64,000 bases of DNA, taken from assembly GCA_963281255.1 (NCBI GenBank), contig OY725489.1:1860001-1924000 (forward strand). Reading direction: 5' to 3'. Made by a program: the position numbers and the translations under genes. Source of the stretch: Aphrocallistes beatrix (lineage: Eukaryota > Porifera > Hexactinellida > Sceptrulophora > Aphrocallistidae). Under the pieces are notes generated by a model that saw only the letters and a list, made by a program, of their open reading frames with translations, was not told the DNA's origin and did no database searches. Positions 11,223 to 24,200 of the stretch are shown piece after piece; position 1 is the stretch's first letter, and each line of letters begins with the position of its first letter.

Positions 11223-14200
11223 ATGGCTACGAATGATCCACACAGACCTCGACATGGCCCCAACTCTCCTAGAATGAGCAGACCAACTCGGATATTTAGC
11301 AAACAAATGTCTGAAGACAATCCTCCTAGCATCCCCTCTCATACTAAGGAAAGGTAAGCGAATATCTTGCAAGGCAACCCTTCTAAGGATTTAGTTACTC
11401 TTGAATCTACAAATCATAATAAGCCTCTTGCAAGGCTTTTTGAGCAAAATAAATAGATTTGGTTTGATCATAGTTGAAGATTTTCTGAGCTATACCCCCC
11501 CCCCCCCGTTAAAGGTTTAATATAGAAAAATTCAACTTTAGAATAACGTAATCGTTTGCATGTTTTTTGCTCAAAAGCCTTTGTAGGAAATTTTTGCTAT
11601 TTTTGGCATGTGTTAATGTTCTGCGGATAAACTCTATAGTATTTTTGATTATTTATTTACTCATTCAAGATTATTGCTCTTTGAGACTTTCAATTCTTTA
11701 TTTCTATGCAAATATAATCCTGTACAACCAAACATAGGTCATTAACTGTAATTATTGGAAACACGGCAGGGCCGCCGCCTAGGGGTGGGGCGAAGAAGGG
11801 CCAAATCGAAGCGCTTGGGAGGAGCAGACCCCGCAGTTGTAAATATTTTAAAAATTCAAATTCAATACTTATTACCTAGGTGCATGGTTTTATCTAGGAT
11901 TTCCCAGTCCGGCACTTTTTTGGAGGTGATACAAGTTATATGGCACCCAAACAGTGGTTTATCTTGTAATTCCAGGGGTGATTGCAACCCGGCACCAAAA
12001 TTGAATCACACTGCAAGCACCTTGGCTCCGAGGACCACACCAGACTGGCACCTATAAGTGCCGGCCGAGCACCTAGATAAACCCCTGCCTAGGTGCTCAC
12101 TGGGTTCTATAGTAGTATGCGGTGCGACTTTTCTGCGAAACTGCTGATAATGGACTCCTGTCCAAGGTGCATAATATCTCTGCGTTGATAAACAGTTAAA
12201 CAGGATGAACATACGACAAAATACACAATACAGCTCCAATACGTTAAATTTAATGTTTTTAAAAACACACAGATTATTCCAACTTTGTTGGAATTTTTAG
12301 AATGTAAGATTATTCCTACGTGGCGCAGAACTTTGACAATTTGAAACTGTTTTTATTAGAAATTGAGTTTTTTTCAACTTTTAAAAATAACTATTTTCCC
12401 CTAATATGCCATTTTAAATAAGTGTACATTAGGCAGTGGTTAGAGTGCAGACAACGACTCTAACCACTGCCTAATGTAAAATGAATTATATAGCTGAGCC
12501 AAACAACAACCCATCCAATTGTACAAGTACTTATAATTGCCACACTTTTTCAGCAAGAACAATCCTACTCATTTTCCTCAACATTTCCTCTTGCTTTTTT
12601 GCATAATTTAAGTTTATCAGCGAAGTCTTCTTGCTTTTGAGAACCAGAATAATTTTATTTTCTGCATGCTTGATTCTTCTGTCTCTAGGACCATGACGAC
12701 AGCGCTGTACGGCAGGTATAACATGGAAGATTGCGAAGACGGAGTGAATATCAGTCATGTGTGGGACGCACAACCCGGACTCCCCACCTCTAAGCTGACG
12801 GAGGTGGTGCCTCATGACAGAACCTCTGAGAGGAGAAACTCAGATTGGCTTTCCCACAGGCAGACTTCTACTTCTCTGGATGCCTCGCATCTAGGTTGAG
12901 TCGCGATAGTTTAGCGTTGTGTTGAATGAATAATTCATGTTACTTACGGGCTAGGACAGTGGTTCTCAACCTTTCATGGTCCGTGGCCCCCCTACCGAGA
13001 CCCTCAGTACCCGTGACCCCCTGCCCTTCAATAAAAAAACGTAGATTTCTATAGAATAGTTAATTTCAATTGGACAGTATGTTTGAGTCAATGCTTAAAC
13101 ATAGCCCCCCGGTGAAGGCCTCTGCTCGTGGCACCCCGGCGAAGGCCAGGTTTCTCGACCAGGGTCCCGTGGCCCCCCTGGGGGGCCACGGGACCCTGGT
13201 TGAGAAACGCTGGGCTAGGAGATGCCCTGTTGTTGTGGACGGTGGCGTCGTCTTCTAGGAGATCCTGAATATATCGGACCAATTTGCAATAAAGTTGGCA
13301 TGAACATTCTTAATTAGATTTGTACCTCGCTAACGATTATTCAAATTTTCACACCGGGCTGTAACGAATATTCGATATTCGTTCGTTTAGAAGATGGCGT
13401 AAACATTAAAATACATATCTCAAAATATGATAAATATTAACGACAAATAAAAATCAGGCATATCGTCTTTCCCTGAATATGCGCCCCCGGGGCTTATTCA
13501 AGTCCGATGAATAAGCGCCGGGGCGATTTTTATTCGGGGACAAAAACACGGTATGTAAGTACGAGTGATCATTTAGGTTAGATAAAACTATGTTAATCTC
13601 ATTCACAATGCAAAATATGATATGGTTCTTTAAGTCGTAAAAGAATATTCGTTTAGAAACGGATGAATATTCGGTATATTGGTTTAGTCAGAACCGCCCT
13701 CTAACTTGAGTTATGACTGGCCGGGATAAATGTTTTCACGACAATAATTCAGATAACATTCATCTTTTATGGTAGGAACGAGATTTCGACGATTGCTATG
13801 AGGTATTTCATTGTGTAGATCTCAAAATTAACATTTTGAAAGCTCTAAAATGTAATAGAAGAGTTTTCTCGATGTATTACTGATCCCTCGAGCCACTTAC
13901 TGGAGATGCGCTGTCGTTCTCTCCGCCGACTTTCTTCATGAGAGTTGCATCATTAGACCTGTTATAGAAACGCCTAAACCGTCTTTGAGTTGTGATGAGA
14001 GAGCCCTGGCTTTCATAATACCATTTGATGATGCTCGCCCTCTCTGGGTCTGTGAGCCTTGTCATAACTTCCTAGTGCTATTGGGGTTAGTAAAATACAA
14101 AATAGCATCCTCATAGCGTTCGAATTAATGGTCAATCATGTGAAATGGAATATGGATGAAAAATGACGGAGATATGACATTTTAAAGTATGATGGTTACT

Positions 14201-17200
14201 TATGGCCCACCCTGTACAAAGTCTGTATACACTTTGTAGTTGATATTATTCTAGATATATAAAAGTTCATTCGCCAATGCTGAGACACTAATCTTACATA
14301 TCTAACTCTCTCCATCTGCCATTCCTATCAGCTTATCTTCATGTGCTTTCCCTCAGATCAGAGTCTGATGGAAGACATTCTGGATGAGACGCAGAGCATC
14401 AAGCACAGTCCTGATACAACTGAGGAGGCTATTGATGAGAGACCTCAACTAGACAGCCCCAACCAGCTATTCCCCATTCCCACTTCTGATGTGCAAGGTA
14501 ATATGTATCGTTTATTTAAATCCTTACTATTAAAACTCGATTAATCAATATATATATATATATATATATGTATCTGCAACGAATTGATTGAAGAAACTGC
14601 CAGACCCAGGAAGCTGATTTTTGGCATGTGGGAGTATTTTTGCTATGGCTCCACTAAGTTCTGACCTCAGACTAAAATGTCGACTCATCATATAATTATG
14701 ACGTCATTGTCACCTTTTTTATAATTAGAAATTTCAGTTTTTCGACCATAACTCAGCCATTTTAAGTGATAGAAGGCTGAAATTTTAATAGAATGTGTAT
14801 ATTAATATATCTCACATATGATGCAACTATCCTCAAAAAATGATGACTCATCACTGTTATGACGTCATTATTACGCATCTAAATTTAAAAATTGACAAAT
14901 TTTGTGATTTTTCGAGTGATATCGATTATAACAGTAAGACAGACGTATTTAGAGATATTATTAACCTTATAATTAATTAATGTGAGCCTAGGCGCCTAGT
15001 TAGTTACCCGAACATTTCACTTACCCGAATCCCCTTTGGTCCCATTGGTCCCTTTTTGGTCCATATTTCAGGTCAGTATATAATCTAGTCAGTATCGTAC
15101 TAATAATAGAACTCACCAGTGGGTTGGTGTGCACGAGTATACACCGGTGCGCACGGCCATAAACTGCAACATATATACGGAAGTGGTTTAAAATTTTTAG
15201 TTGGCCGACTATACTATGTATACGCGTAGTGGCCTCCCTAGATTTATTTTTTTCTCCATAACGGGTTTTTCGGGAATACAATAAGTGAGTGAGACGATTG
15301 AAATTTATGTTATTGGCAGACGATATGCTTATGGGCAGACGAAGTTACTATACGATTTGCGACTTCGCGACAAAATGAGACACCTTTGAACGGCCAGATA
15401 AGGCATCAAAATCCATGAATGCAACCCTATCATTTTTTGACGTTTATAAGGTACATAACAGTGATATAGAATTGCTATTAACAGCAAGTTTTGCTGTTAA
15501 CTGTTAACAGCAACAAAATGTGCCATGATACAAAGTGAGTATAGTCTGGCTCAGTCATTGTTCAAATAAGTCCTACTGTGCTATAGGCGATTCTCACTTG
15601 GTATCGCGGCGCATTCGTAGGATGTCTGGATGGCGACTGCATGATAATGCATTATCATGCAGTCGAAGAAAAATATAATAAGGATACCCCAATTCGCCAT
15701 TAATGGCGAATTGGGGTATCCTTATTATATTTTTGCTTTATTCCATATGGCTTTGAAAAAATGGAAGAGGCAGCTGGATATATTTATTTGTGTTAAGATT
15801 GTCAAAACGCGTTTCTTGGTGCAATTTCGAAGTCCTCTATTGCTATATATGGATGGAAATTGAGACTTCTTCCTACAAATTCCTGCTACATATATGAATT
15901 CGGTTTTTTGAGACATTAACGCATGTACGGCCGGCAGAGCATGATCCCCTTAGATGGAGAGGTGAATAATTGGTAAAACAATTAGAAACTACGTTCATAG
16001 AATGAACCGTCAAAGTTTACTTGTTTTACATCTTTTAGAGATGTTAGCATTAATTCCAAGGCATAAAGAGCTGCGAAACCTTCTGGGACAATAACCATAG
16101 CTCGAATTATGTAAGCTGCGGATCCACTTTAACATTTCCCCAAATCTTATGGTGTTTCAGGATTACCCGAGATTTCTAGCCTTCTCCTTTTAAGCATAAT
16201 ATTTCGTACATGTCGGTATGTTATTAAAGTTCCTACCTCATCTCGAAATATTCTCGAAACCAGCCGAGATTTTCTGTCGAAGTTCCAGCAGACGCTTAAT
16301 CTAATTATTCAGAATTATTATTTCCGATTCGTAGACATCTGTGTGACAATCTTCCTAATTAAGATGAAAAGGTTGCTTTTGTGATTTATCCTCCTGAATC
16401 CAGGACAGTACATTGTTCTGGTTCTCCAAAGAGTTCACCTCAAATATGTCCAATGTTCAGTTGAATAGAAGCGATTGTATAAGAAACCATTACTCTCTTA
16501 ATTACGAAAATGAAACTTCAGCGATGCGTTAATCCATTTTTGTGTACTCATTTTGAGACTTCGATATTTTCGGTATCAATTAATAAGGAATCGTGGAATT
16601 ACGAATTATTGTGAGAGATACAACAACACGCGTATATATATTGTTAATTTTGTTTAATATCACGAATATGAACCCATATACGTACCAATCATAGTAGCAT
16701 TAACACTCGCGATTGTAATTATTTTTTACTTGTGTGGTAATACAACTTGGTAAACTTTGTGAAATATTTCCAGAGACCTATTTAAAATTTTAGCAGCTTA
16801 TTAACATTTGGTTATAGTAAACGAGCATGGTAATACGTATTTACGAATTTGATCAAAAATAACAATCCATTATTAATACAGTACACCCTCGCTAATCCGA
16901 ACACCCAAAATACGTATTATCTTATTCTTCTCTATTCTTTGAATCAATGTTATAATCTTATATCTATCGATATGATTGAGAAACCTAAAAAGACACAATC
17001 ATATCAAAATAATATCCTTAATTTTCTAACAATACACATTTATTATAGCTAATACCCCATCCAATTAGTGTTATTTCTCGATAATTGGCACATAGCTGTT
17101 CGGATTAGCGAGGGTGTACTGTAGTATGATATGTAATACGTTGTCTAGTAGTATAGTAGTGCAGTGGAGCTCCGGTTAACGACCACCCCGATATTAAGAC

Positions 17201-20200
17201 CACTTTTTAAGTTAAAAGATATACGAAATGAACTAAACCTCCAACAGAAAATAGAACTTATCGAGACTAAGATTAGGTATGATTTCATTCTAGGAAGTTT
17301 CAGAAATACCACCACCCCGAAATGACGGACATAATTTTAGTTCCCAGGCCTGTTGGCCGTCATAAACATAAATTGGTACATACCACATATATCTTTCTTC
17401 AGGTAGCGTAATCTATATGAGTGTAGTAGGTCAACTATTTATCAATATTGTATTTGTCTAGAAGAACCAAAATGTGAAAGCGTTTCCAACCTCGAATTCA
17501 GGGGTGAGTTAATTATATACTACAACTGTATTTATCACTTATAATTAAGATATTTTCAAAAACTCTCTTGTTTGACTGTTTTTTATGTATATTGTTTACT
17601 GATTCCTGTGTAGATGTCGAACTGACTCTAAAGTCCAACAAGAAAAACGTCTTTATTTTGAGTGAAGCTGGAAAACCAATTTACTCAAGGTGAATTGTTA
17701 GTGACATCAGTATATAGTTAAGGGAAAATTACGGCCTAGACGTCAGAATTGAAAAATTGAAAAGGAAATCACACTTATGGGCGGAAATGAGGTTCAAATT
17801 TGTACAGTAGAACTCGGTTCGTACGTACCCCTCCGGGAAGCGGAATAAAGTACGTACTATCCGTAAGTACGTACTGACCGAGTTGATATTACATAGGAAT
17901 CTATAGAATAAATGAATTCTGGTTCAGAGAAATGAGTACGTACTAACCGAGTTCTACTGTAGTTTATGCACCAAAAACCAAAAACCCCACCAAGTACCCT
18001 TGAGATGATTTTTACCTAAAATGCCCACTTGGCTTAATAAATTTATAAATTCAAATTTTGTCAAAATTCCAAATCCCATATCCTTGGTGGAAGCATAAAA
18101 TCACAAAAGGTATTCAAGTACATTGTTTATGACGCTTAAAAAAAGCCGTTTTGGAGAGGTAACTTTTAACTTTGAAGCGTCATAACTACCTTGAAATGCA
18201 TTTGTCTTATTGAGCAGGATTTTTTAATAATGAGCACCTTTTGAGTTATCCTATCACCAAAGATTGAAATTTGTAATTTTGACAATATTTGAATTTATAA
18301 ATTTGCGGAAACTTTATATAAAACCGCCTCTGAAAATCACTAAATTCGTCTTAAATATAGCCTATTCCGCGATGACTAATTCAAATTTTAGCAATGGATA
18401 TGGTCATATGGGTATTTGATACCATATTTATATATGTTGTCATACATTCCTAAGCTCTATTATACGTGGTTAATGCTTCAAGCTCATGTATCAGTTCAAC
18501 CATCTTCTACCGCATCCCAGTCTGAAATCCGCAAGTTACTATTAGATCTTATATGTAGTAGCTATGATTTAGCCAAGTGGGCATTTTAAGTAAAAATCCT
18601 CCAAACGGTGCTTGGTAGGGTTTGTGGCGCAAAACTGCAAATTTGACCTCCACTCGGTGATTTAAGTTAAACATTTAATTAATTGGAACAGCTATTTGAA
18701 GAGTTTGCAATTGTGATTTCATATTTACACTATTAAAACTGTATTTCTTAACTCTGACACCTATTCAATATCTGCTATCAAATTAGAATTATACCAAGTT
18801 TATAAACTCTCTATAGATTATTTTTCCCAGAATGTTTTACTATTGTTATGTGCAACTTGACACTTTATGCCAATCAAATGTAGTGTTCTTGGCAAGTGAC
18901 AAGCAAGTAGCTCAAGGTGGCACAAGGCGATAGCAATTGCCTTTGAGGGTAATTCTCTCATGGAAAGCTTCTTAACTGGATAATTCGTATGTGAAGTTTG
19001 GAATTTGATATCAGAGCTATCGTGGCGGAATAAGTCCTGCGTTGAAGTAAAATAAGCCCTATAGTCGAAGTAGGAATAGCGTCTTACAATGATTTGCTAT
19101 TGTGAGAGTGAAGCCTCCTTATATCCTTATATGAACTATCTAGGACAGTATTTCTATGATCTCCATCGCCCCCTTCCCCACACCAATGAAATTCTATTTT
19201 TTTAAACTAGTCTTTCAGTTTTATATGCTAATAATGTGTATTTAGAGTTTAGATTACTCAGTGTGAAGTGTGTGGTGTTCCTGGATAAGACTTTTCATGT
19301 CTGTTACCATATTTGTGAATAGCCGTCTAAAATCTCCTCCTTGTGATCTATTAAGTATATTTCTCTATTTGTTAACATTTGAACGACTGCATTGAAACCT
19401 TTCTCCACGAGATGTGATGTGGTGAGTGCCAAAGCTTGCATTTTACTCGATTCCCCAATGTTGCAAATTGGCTACGTTTGGAGAATGATGAACAATTGTT
19501 TATTACCAATCATTTTAAAACACGCTTACTCCTTTCAGTGATTCTGCATTTTTTTGTGTGAAAGTGTAAAAAAATTTTTGTGAAGGTGTAAATATTTCAC
19601 TTTGGTATTCAAAATTCCTAGGAGACTCACCGTTACCATTTGACACCTAATTGCCAATTTTCTTATTCCTAAGACTACTATTAGTTCTTCAATTCGGTCA
19701 AAAAATCTTATCGTTTAGTTTAGTATATAAAATTTCACTCCATATTTGTATCTACGTACACTTCCATTCTCCTTCCCTGCGTGTAGGTATGGGGATGAAG
19801 ATCATGCCGTACACATATTCGGGATCATGCAGACGTTCATCTCATTTGTTGAAGATAACAAAGATGAATTGCTGTAAGATTAATTAGTTCATGTATAATA
19901 TTCACCGAGTTCATTTCATTAAAATGTTTATTCGTTTAGTTACTTCTCTACTAGTACGCACAACTTTGTCTTCGTGCACAAAGGTCCTCTGATACTAGTT
20001 TGTGTCGCAAGAACGTACGAGTTTCCAGATCAGGTAGTGTACCACAGCGCCATAGTACCTGCCGGAATTCTATGCATAGAGTAATCATTGTCATTAGTAT
20101 GCGAATTTGTTAATTGTTGACATTGGGCATAGTTATTTGTTTGTCTAGGTTCGACTACAACTGAACATGTTATATAACCAGATAGTCTCTCAAATCACTA

Positions 20201-21188
20201 ACACACAGCTGATTCGAGTTTTTCAAGAGTACAGAAACTTTGACTTAAGGAGATGGCTAACTGGTAATATGTTCTCGCTACTTTTGTGGTGGAATTCAGT
20301 ACATAGTATCTTATTCAAGGTTAAATTACGCCAAACAATTCAAAATTTTAAAAATACATAAAATACTACCTTTGGACATAAAGGTTAGTTAAATTTGTTT
20401 TTCTCTTCAAACCCACAAAATACCCCTCTAAAAATGGAGACTTTTTGACCCACAATGCCTGCCCACTTGGTCAGTTTTTTCTGAAGTGGAAATTTTTGCA
20501 AAAATTATGGTCTCAAATCTTCATAACCAACGTAACTCGAAAATTATTGACAATTTCGCATTTAACGATTCGACGTAGAATCATCTTTCAGATGAATCGC
20601 GAAACGAGGCCTTTTTTGAGAGTTATGATGTTTTAATTTAAAGTTAAAAGTTTCTCAAATTCGGGACGAGTTTTGACTTTGAACTCGTGCGATTCTAAAA
20701 CAATCATTTGAAAGGGTGATAATTCTACGTCGTATTGCTTGAAAACTTTCTTATCGCTACTGGAAATCGTATGGGTAAACGGATGTTTCGTCCCCGAATG
20801 TTTCGTCGCTGGATGTTTCGTCACTGATATTTTATAATGGAATTCTAAACTGTTAGGAAACATGAATTTGTTCTAAAGCTGAATAGAATTGATAGTAGTG
20901 TGAGTGAGCATTTTGTAGAGTATTATGTTTATGAGCAAAGAGAAAGTGGGCATTTTGAGTTTGAAATAATATAAAATGGCACGCGAGAGTGGTATTTTTA
21001 TTTCGTGAAGGGGTGGGTGATTGTCATTTATTATTTGGTAGAATTAATGGGAGAATGAAAGTGGGGATTCAATAATTTCTTTCAAAGAAATAGCGACGAA
21101 ACATCCACCATTCACTGGAAATACCAGTTCACCAGTTCTACATTTATATATTATTATCTATCCTTACTATTAAAACTCGATTATTGTG

Positions 21189-21225
<37 letters not shown>

Positions 21226-24200
21226 GTAACGAATTGATTGAAGAAACTGCGGGTCATAGAAAGCTAATTTTTGGCATGTGGGAGTATTTTGGCTATGGCT
21301 CCAGTAAGTTCTGAGCTCAGAGCAAAATGTCGACTCATCATGGAATTATGACGTCATTGTCACATTTTTAAAAGTTAAGCAACACAGTTATTCGGGCATA
21401 ACTCAGCCATTATAGGAGATAGAAGGCTGAAATTTTAATAGATTCTGTATACTAACATGTCTCACATATGATGCGACTATCATAAAAAAATGATGACTCA
21501 TCACTTTGTTATGACGTCATCATTACGCATCAAAAATTTTTAAATTCACAAATTTGGTGATTTTTCGAGTGATATCGATTAGCACAGTAGAATAGACATA
21601 TTTAGAGATGTATCTCCCTTATAATTAACCAATCTGACTCCAGGCGACCGAAGGGAGCCTCCGGCGGACGCGAAGTGTTCGCCAGCCGCGCAGCGCAAGC
21701 AAGCGCGAAGCGCGCTTGTCCTTACTATTAAAACTCGATTATTGTATATATCTGTAACGAATTGATTGAAGAAACTGCCGGGCGCAGAAGGCTGATTTTT
21801 GGCATGTGGGAGTTTTTTGGCTATGGCTCCAGTAAGTTCTGAGTTCAGAGCAAAATGTCGACTCATCATGGAATTATGACGTCATTGTCACATTTTTATA
21901 AGTTAAGCAACACAGTTATTCGGGCATAACTCAGCCATTATAGGAGATAGAAGGCTGAAATTTTAATATAATCTGTATACCAACATACCTCACATATGAT
22001 GCGACTTTCATCAAAAAATGATGACTCATCACTTTGTTATGACGTCATCATTACGCATCAAAATTTTAAAATTGACAAATTTGGTGATTTTTCGAGTGAT
22101 TTCGATTTTAAAACCAAGATGGACATATTTAGAGATGATATCTCCCTTATAATTAACCAATGTCACCTCCAGGCGACCGAAGGGAGCCTCCGGCGGACAC
22201 GAAGTGTCCGCCAGCCGCGCAGCGCAAGCAAGCGAAGCGCGCTTGTATATATATATGTACGTATATATATATATATATATATATCTGTAACGAATTGATT
22301 GAAGAAACTGCCGGTCATACAAAGCTGATTTTTGGCATGTGGGAGTCTTTTGGCTATGGCTCCAGTAAGTTCTGAGCTCAGAGCAAAATGTCGACTCATC
22401 ATGGAATTATGACGTCATTGTCACATTTTAAAAAGTTAAGCAACACAGTTATTCGAGCATAACTCAGCCATTATAGGAGATAGAAGGCTGAAATTTTAAT
22501 ATAATCTGTATACTAACATACCTCACATATAATGCAACTATCATCAAAAAATGATGACTCATCACTTTGTTATGACGTCATCATTACTCATCAAAATTTT
22601 AAAAATTGATAAATTTGGTGATTTTTCGTGCGATAGAGTTTATAACAGTAGGACAGACGTATTTGGAGATGTTATCTCCCTTATTATTAACCAATGTGAC
22701 CCCAGGCGACCGAAGGGAGCCTCCGGTGGACACAAAATGTCCGCCAGCCGCGCAGCGGAAGCAAGCGAAGCGCGCTTGTATTAATGATATTGGGACTTAG
22801 TGCTAGTGGCTGTCTTGTTGTCCTGTTACAGAGCTTATTTTATTTGATTAATGCTGCTTTATGCTACTAAAAAAATTTCATATCATTCTGAGTCTTATTT
22901 TTCGAAATATGGCTTATGAAATATTCCTATATAGAGATATTTCATAACCCATATTTCGAAAAATATTACTCTTAATGATATGAACTATATATTTGTAGCT
23001 CAAGAACAGCATTCTATTTAATAAAATAACTCTGTATCGAAGATTTAAGACTAGAACAGGGCAGCCTTCCAGGTCCCACATCATTAATATAGTAGAGTAC
23101 AAAGGGGGAATGGAGAACTCTATTGGACAGTTATTTCCAGTAGCGATATGATGCTGAAAATATTTGAGCAATGCAACATCATCGAATAAAATCAGAAAGC
23201 AACGAGAGCGAACTATTATGGTTAATGATTTTTGGCAGACCATGTATCTGTTCAACTATCTTCTACCGCATCCCTTGTCAAACATTTGAAAGTTGCTCTT
23301 TGGCTATGTGTATGTGTAGTAGCTACCCCATGATTTGGCATTGTTTGGAAAAATTGAAATCCCTTCTTATCACCCAAATTTGCTAAATACATTCCTCTAC
23401 ATTCTAACAATCAATAGATACATTTTGACTAAAATATTTTTTTCGGATATTTCATGATATTCTTTTAATTAACCTACATCTGCTGATTTAGACAAATTTC
23501 TCACTTCCTTATTGGAGTTAATGGATGAAGACCCTAGCTACCTATTGCAAGCTGTAAGTTACTATCCTTACTATTCAAAACTCGATTAATGTGTGTGTAT
23601 ATATATATACAGTCGACTCCGCTTAATAGGGCCACTGTTTAATCGGGCCACTTTTGGCTGGACCGGAATAGCTCTCACACATAGAAGCTAATAAAAAATA
23701 TTTTCGGTTAATAGGGTCCTCCGCTTAATCGGGGCAAAATGTCCTCTGACCGATGTGGCCCTATTAAGCGGAGTCGACTGTATATATATATATATATATG
23801 TAACGAATTGATTGAAGAAACTGCCAGGCACAGAAAGCAGATTTTTGGCATGTGGGAGTCTTTTGGCTATGGCCCCACTAAGTTCTGAGCTCAGACGAAA
23901 ATGTCTACTCATCATGGAACTATGACGTCATTGTCACATTTTTAAAAGTTAAGCAATACAGTTATTCGAGCATAACTCAGCCATTATAGGAGATAGAAGG
24001 CTGAAATTTTAATAGAATCTGTATACTAACTAACATACCTCACATATGATGCTACTATCATCAAAAAATGATTACTCATCACTCAGTTATGACCTCATCA
24101 TTACGCAAATTTTGTTTGTTAAATTTGTCAAATAGTGTTAAAATATGTATATAAAGGTGTGAAAATATACACATAACCTTTTTTATTGCTATACAGTGTA

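Noticed and set aside
22029..22322. Frames with YIYIYIYT runs in the Helitron-like array
   Set aside because: Translations of (TA)n tracts and the GC-rich tail of the repeats; not genes.
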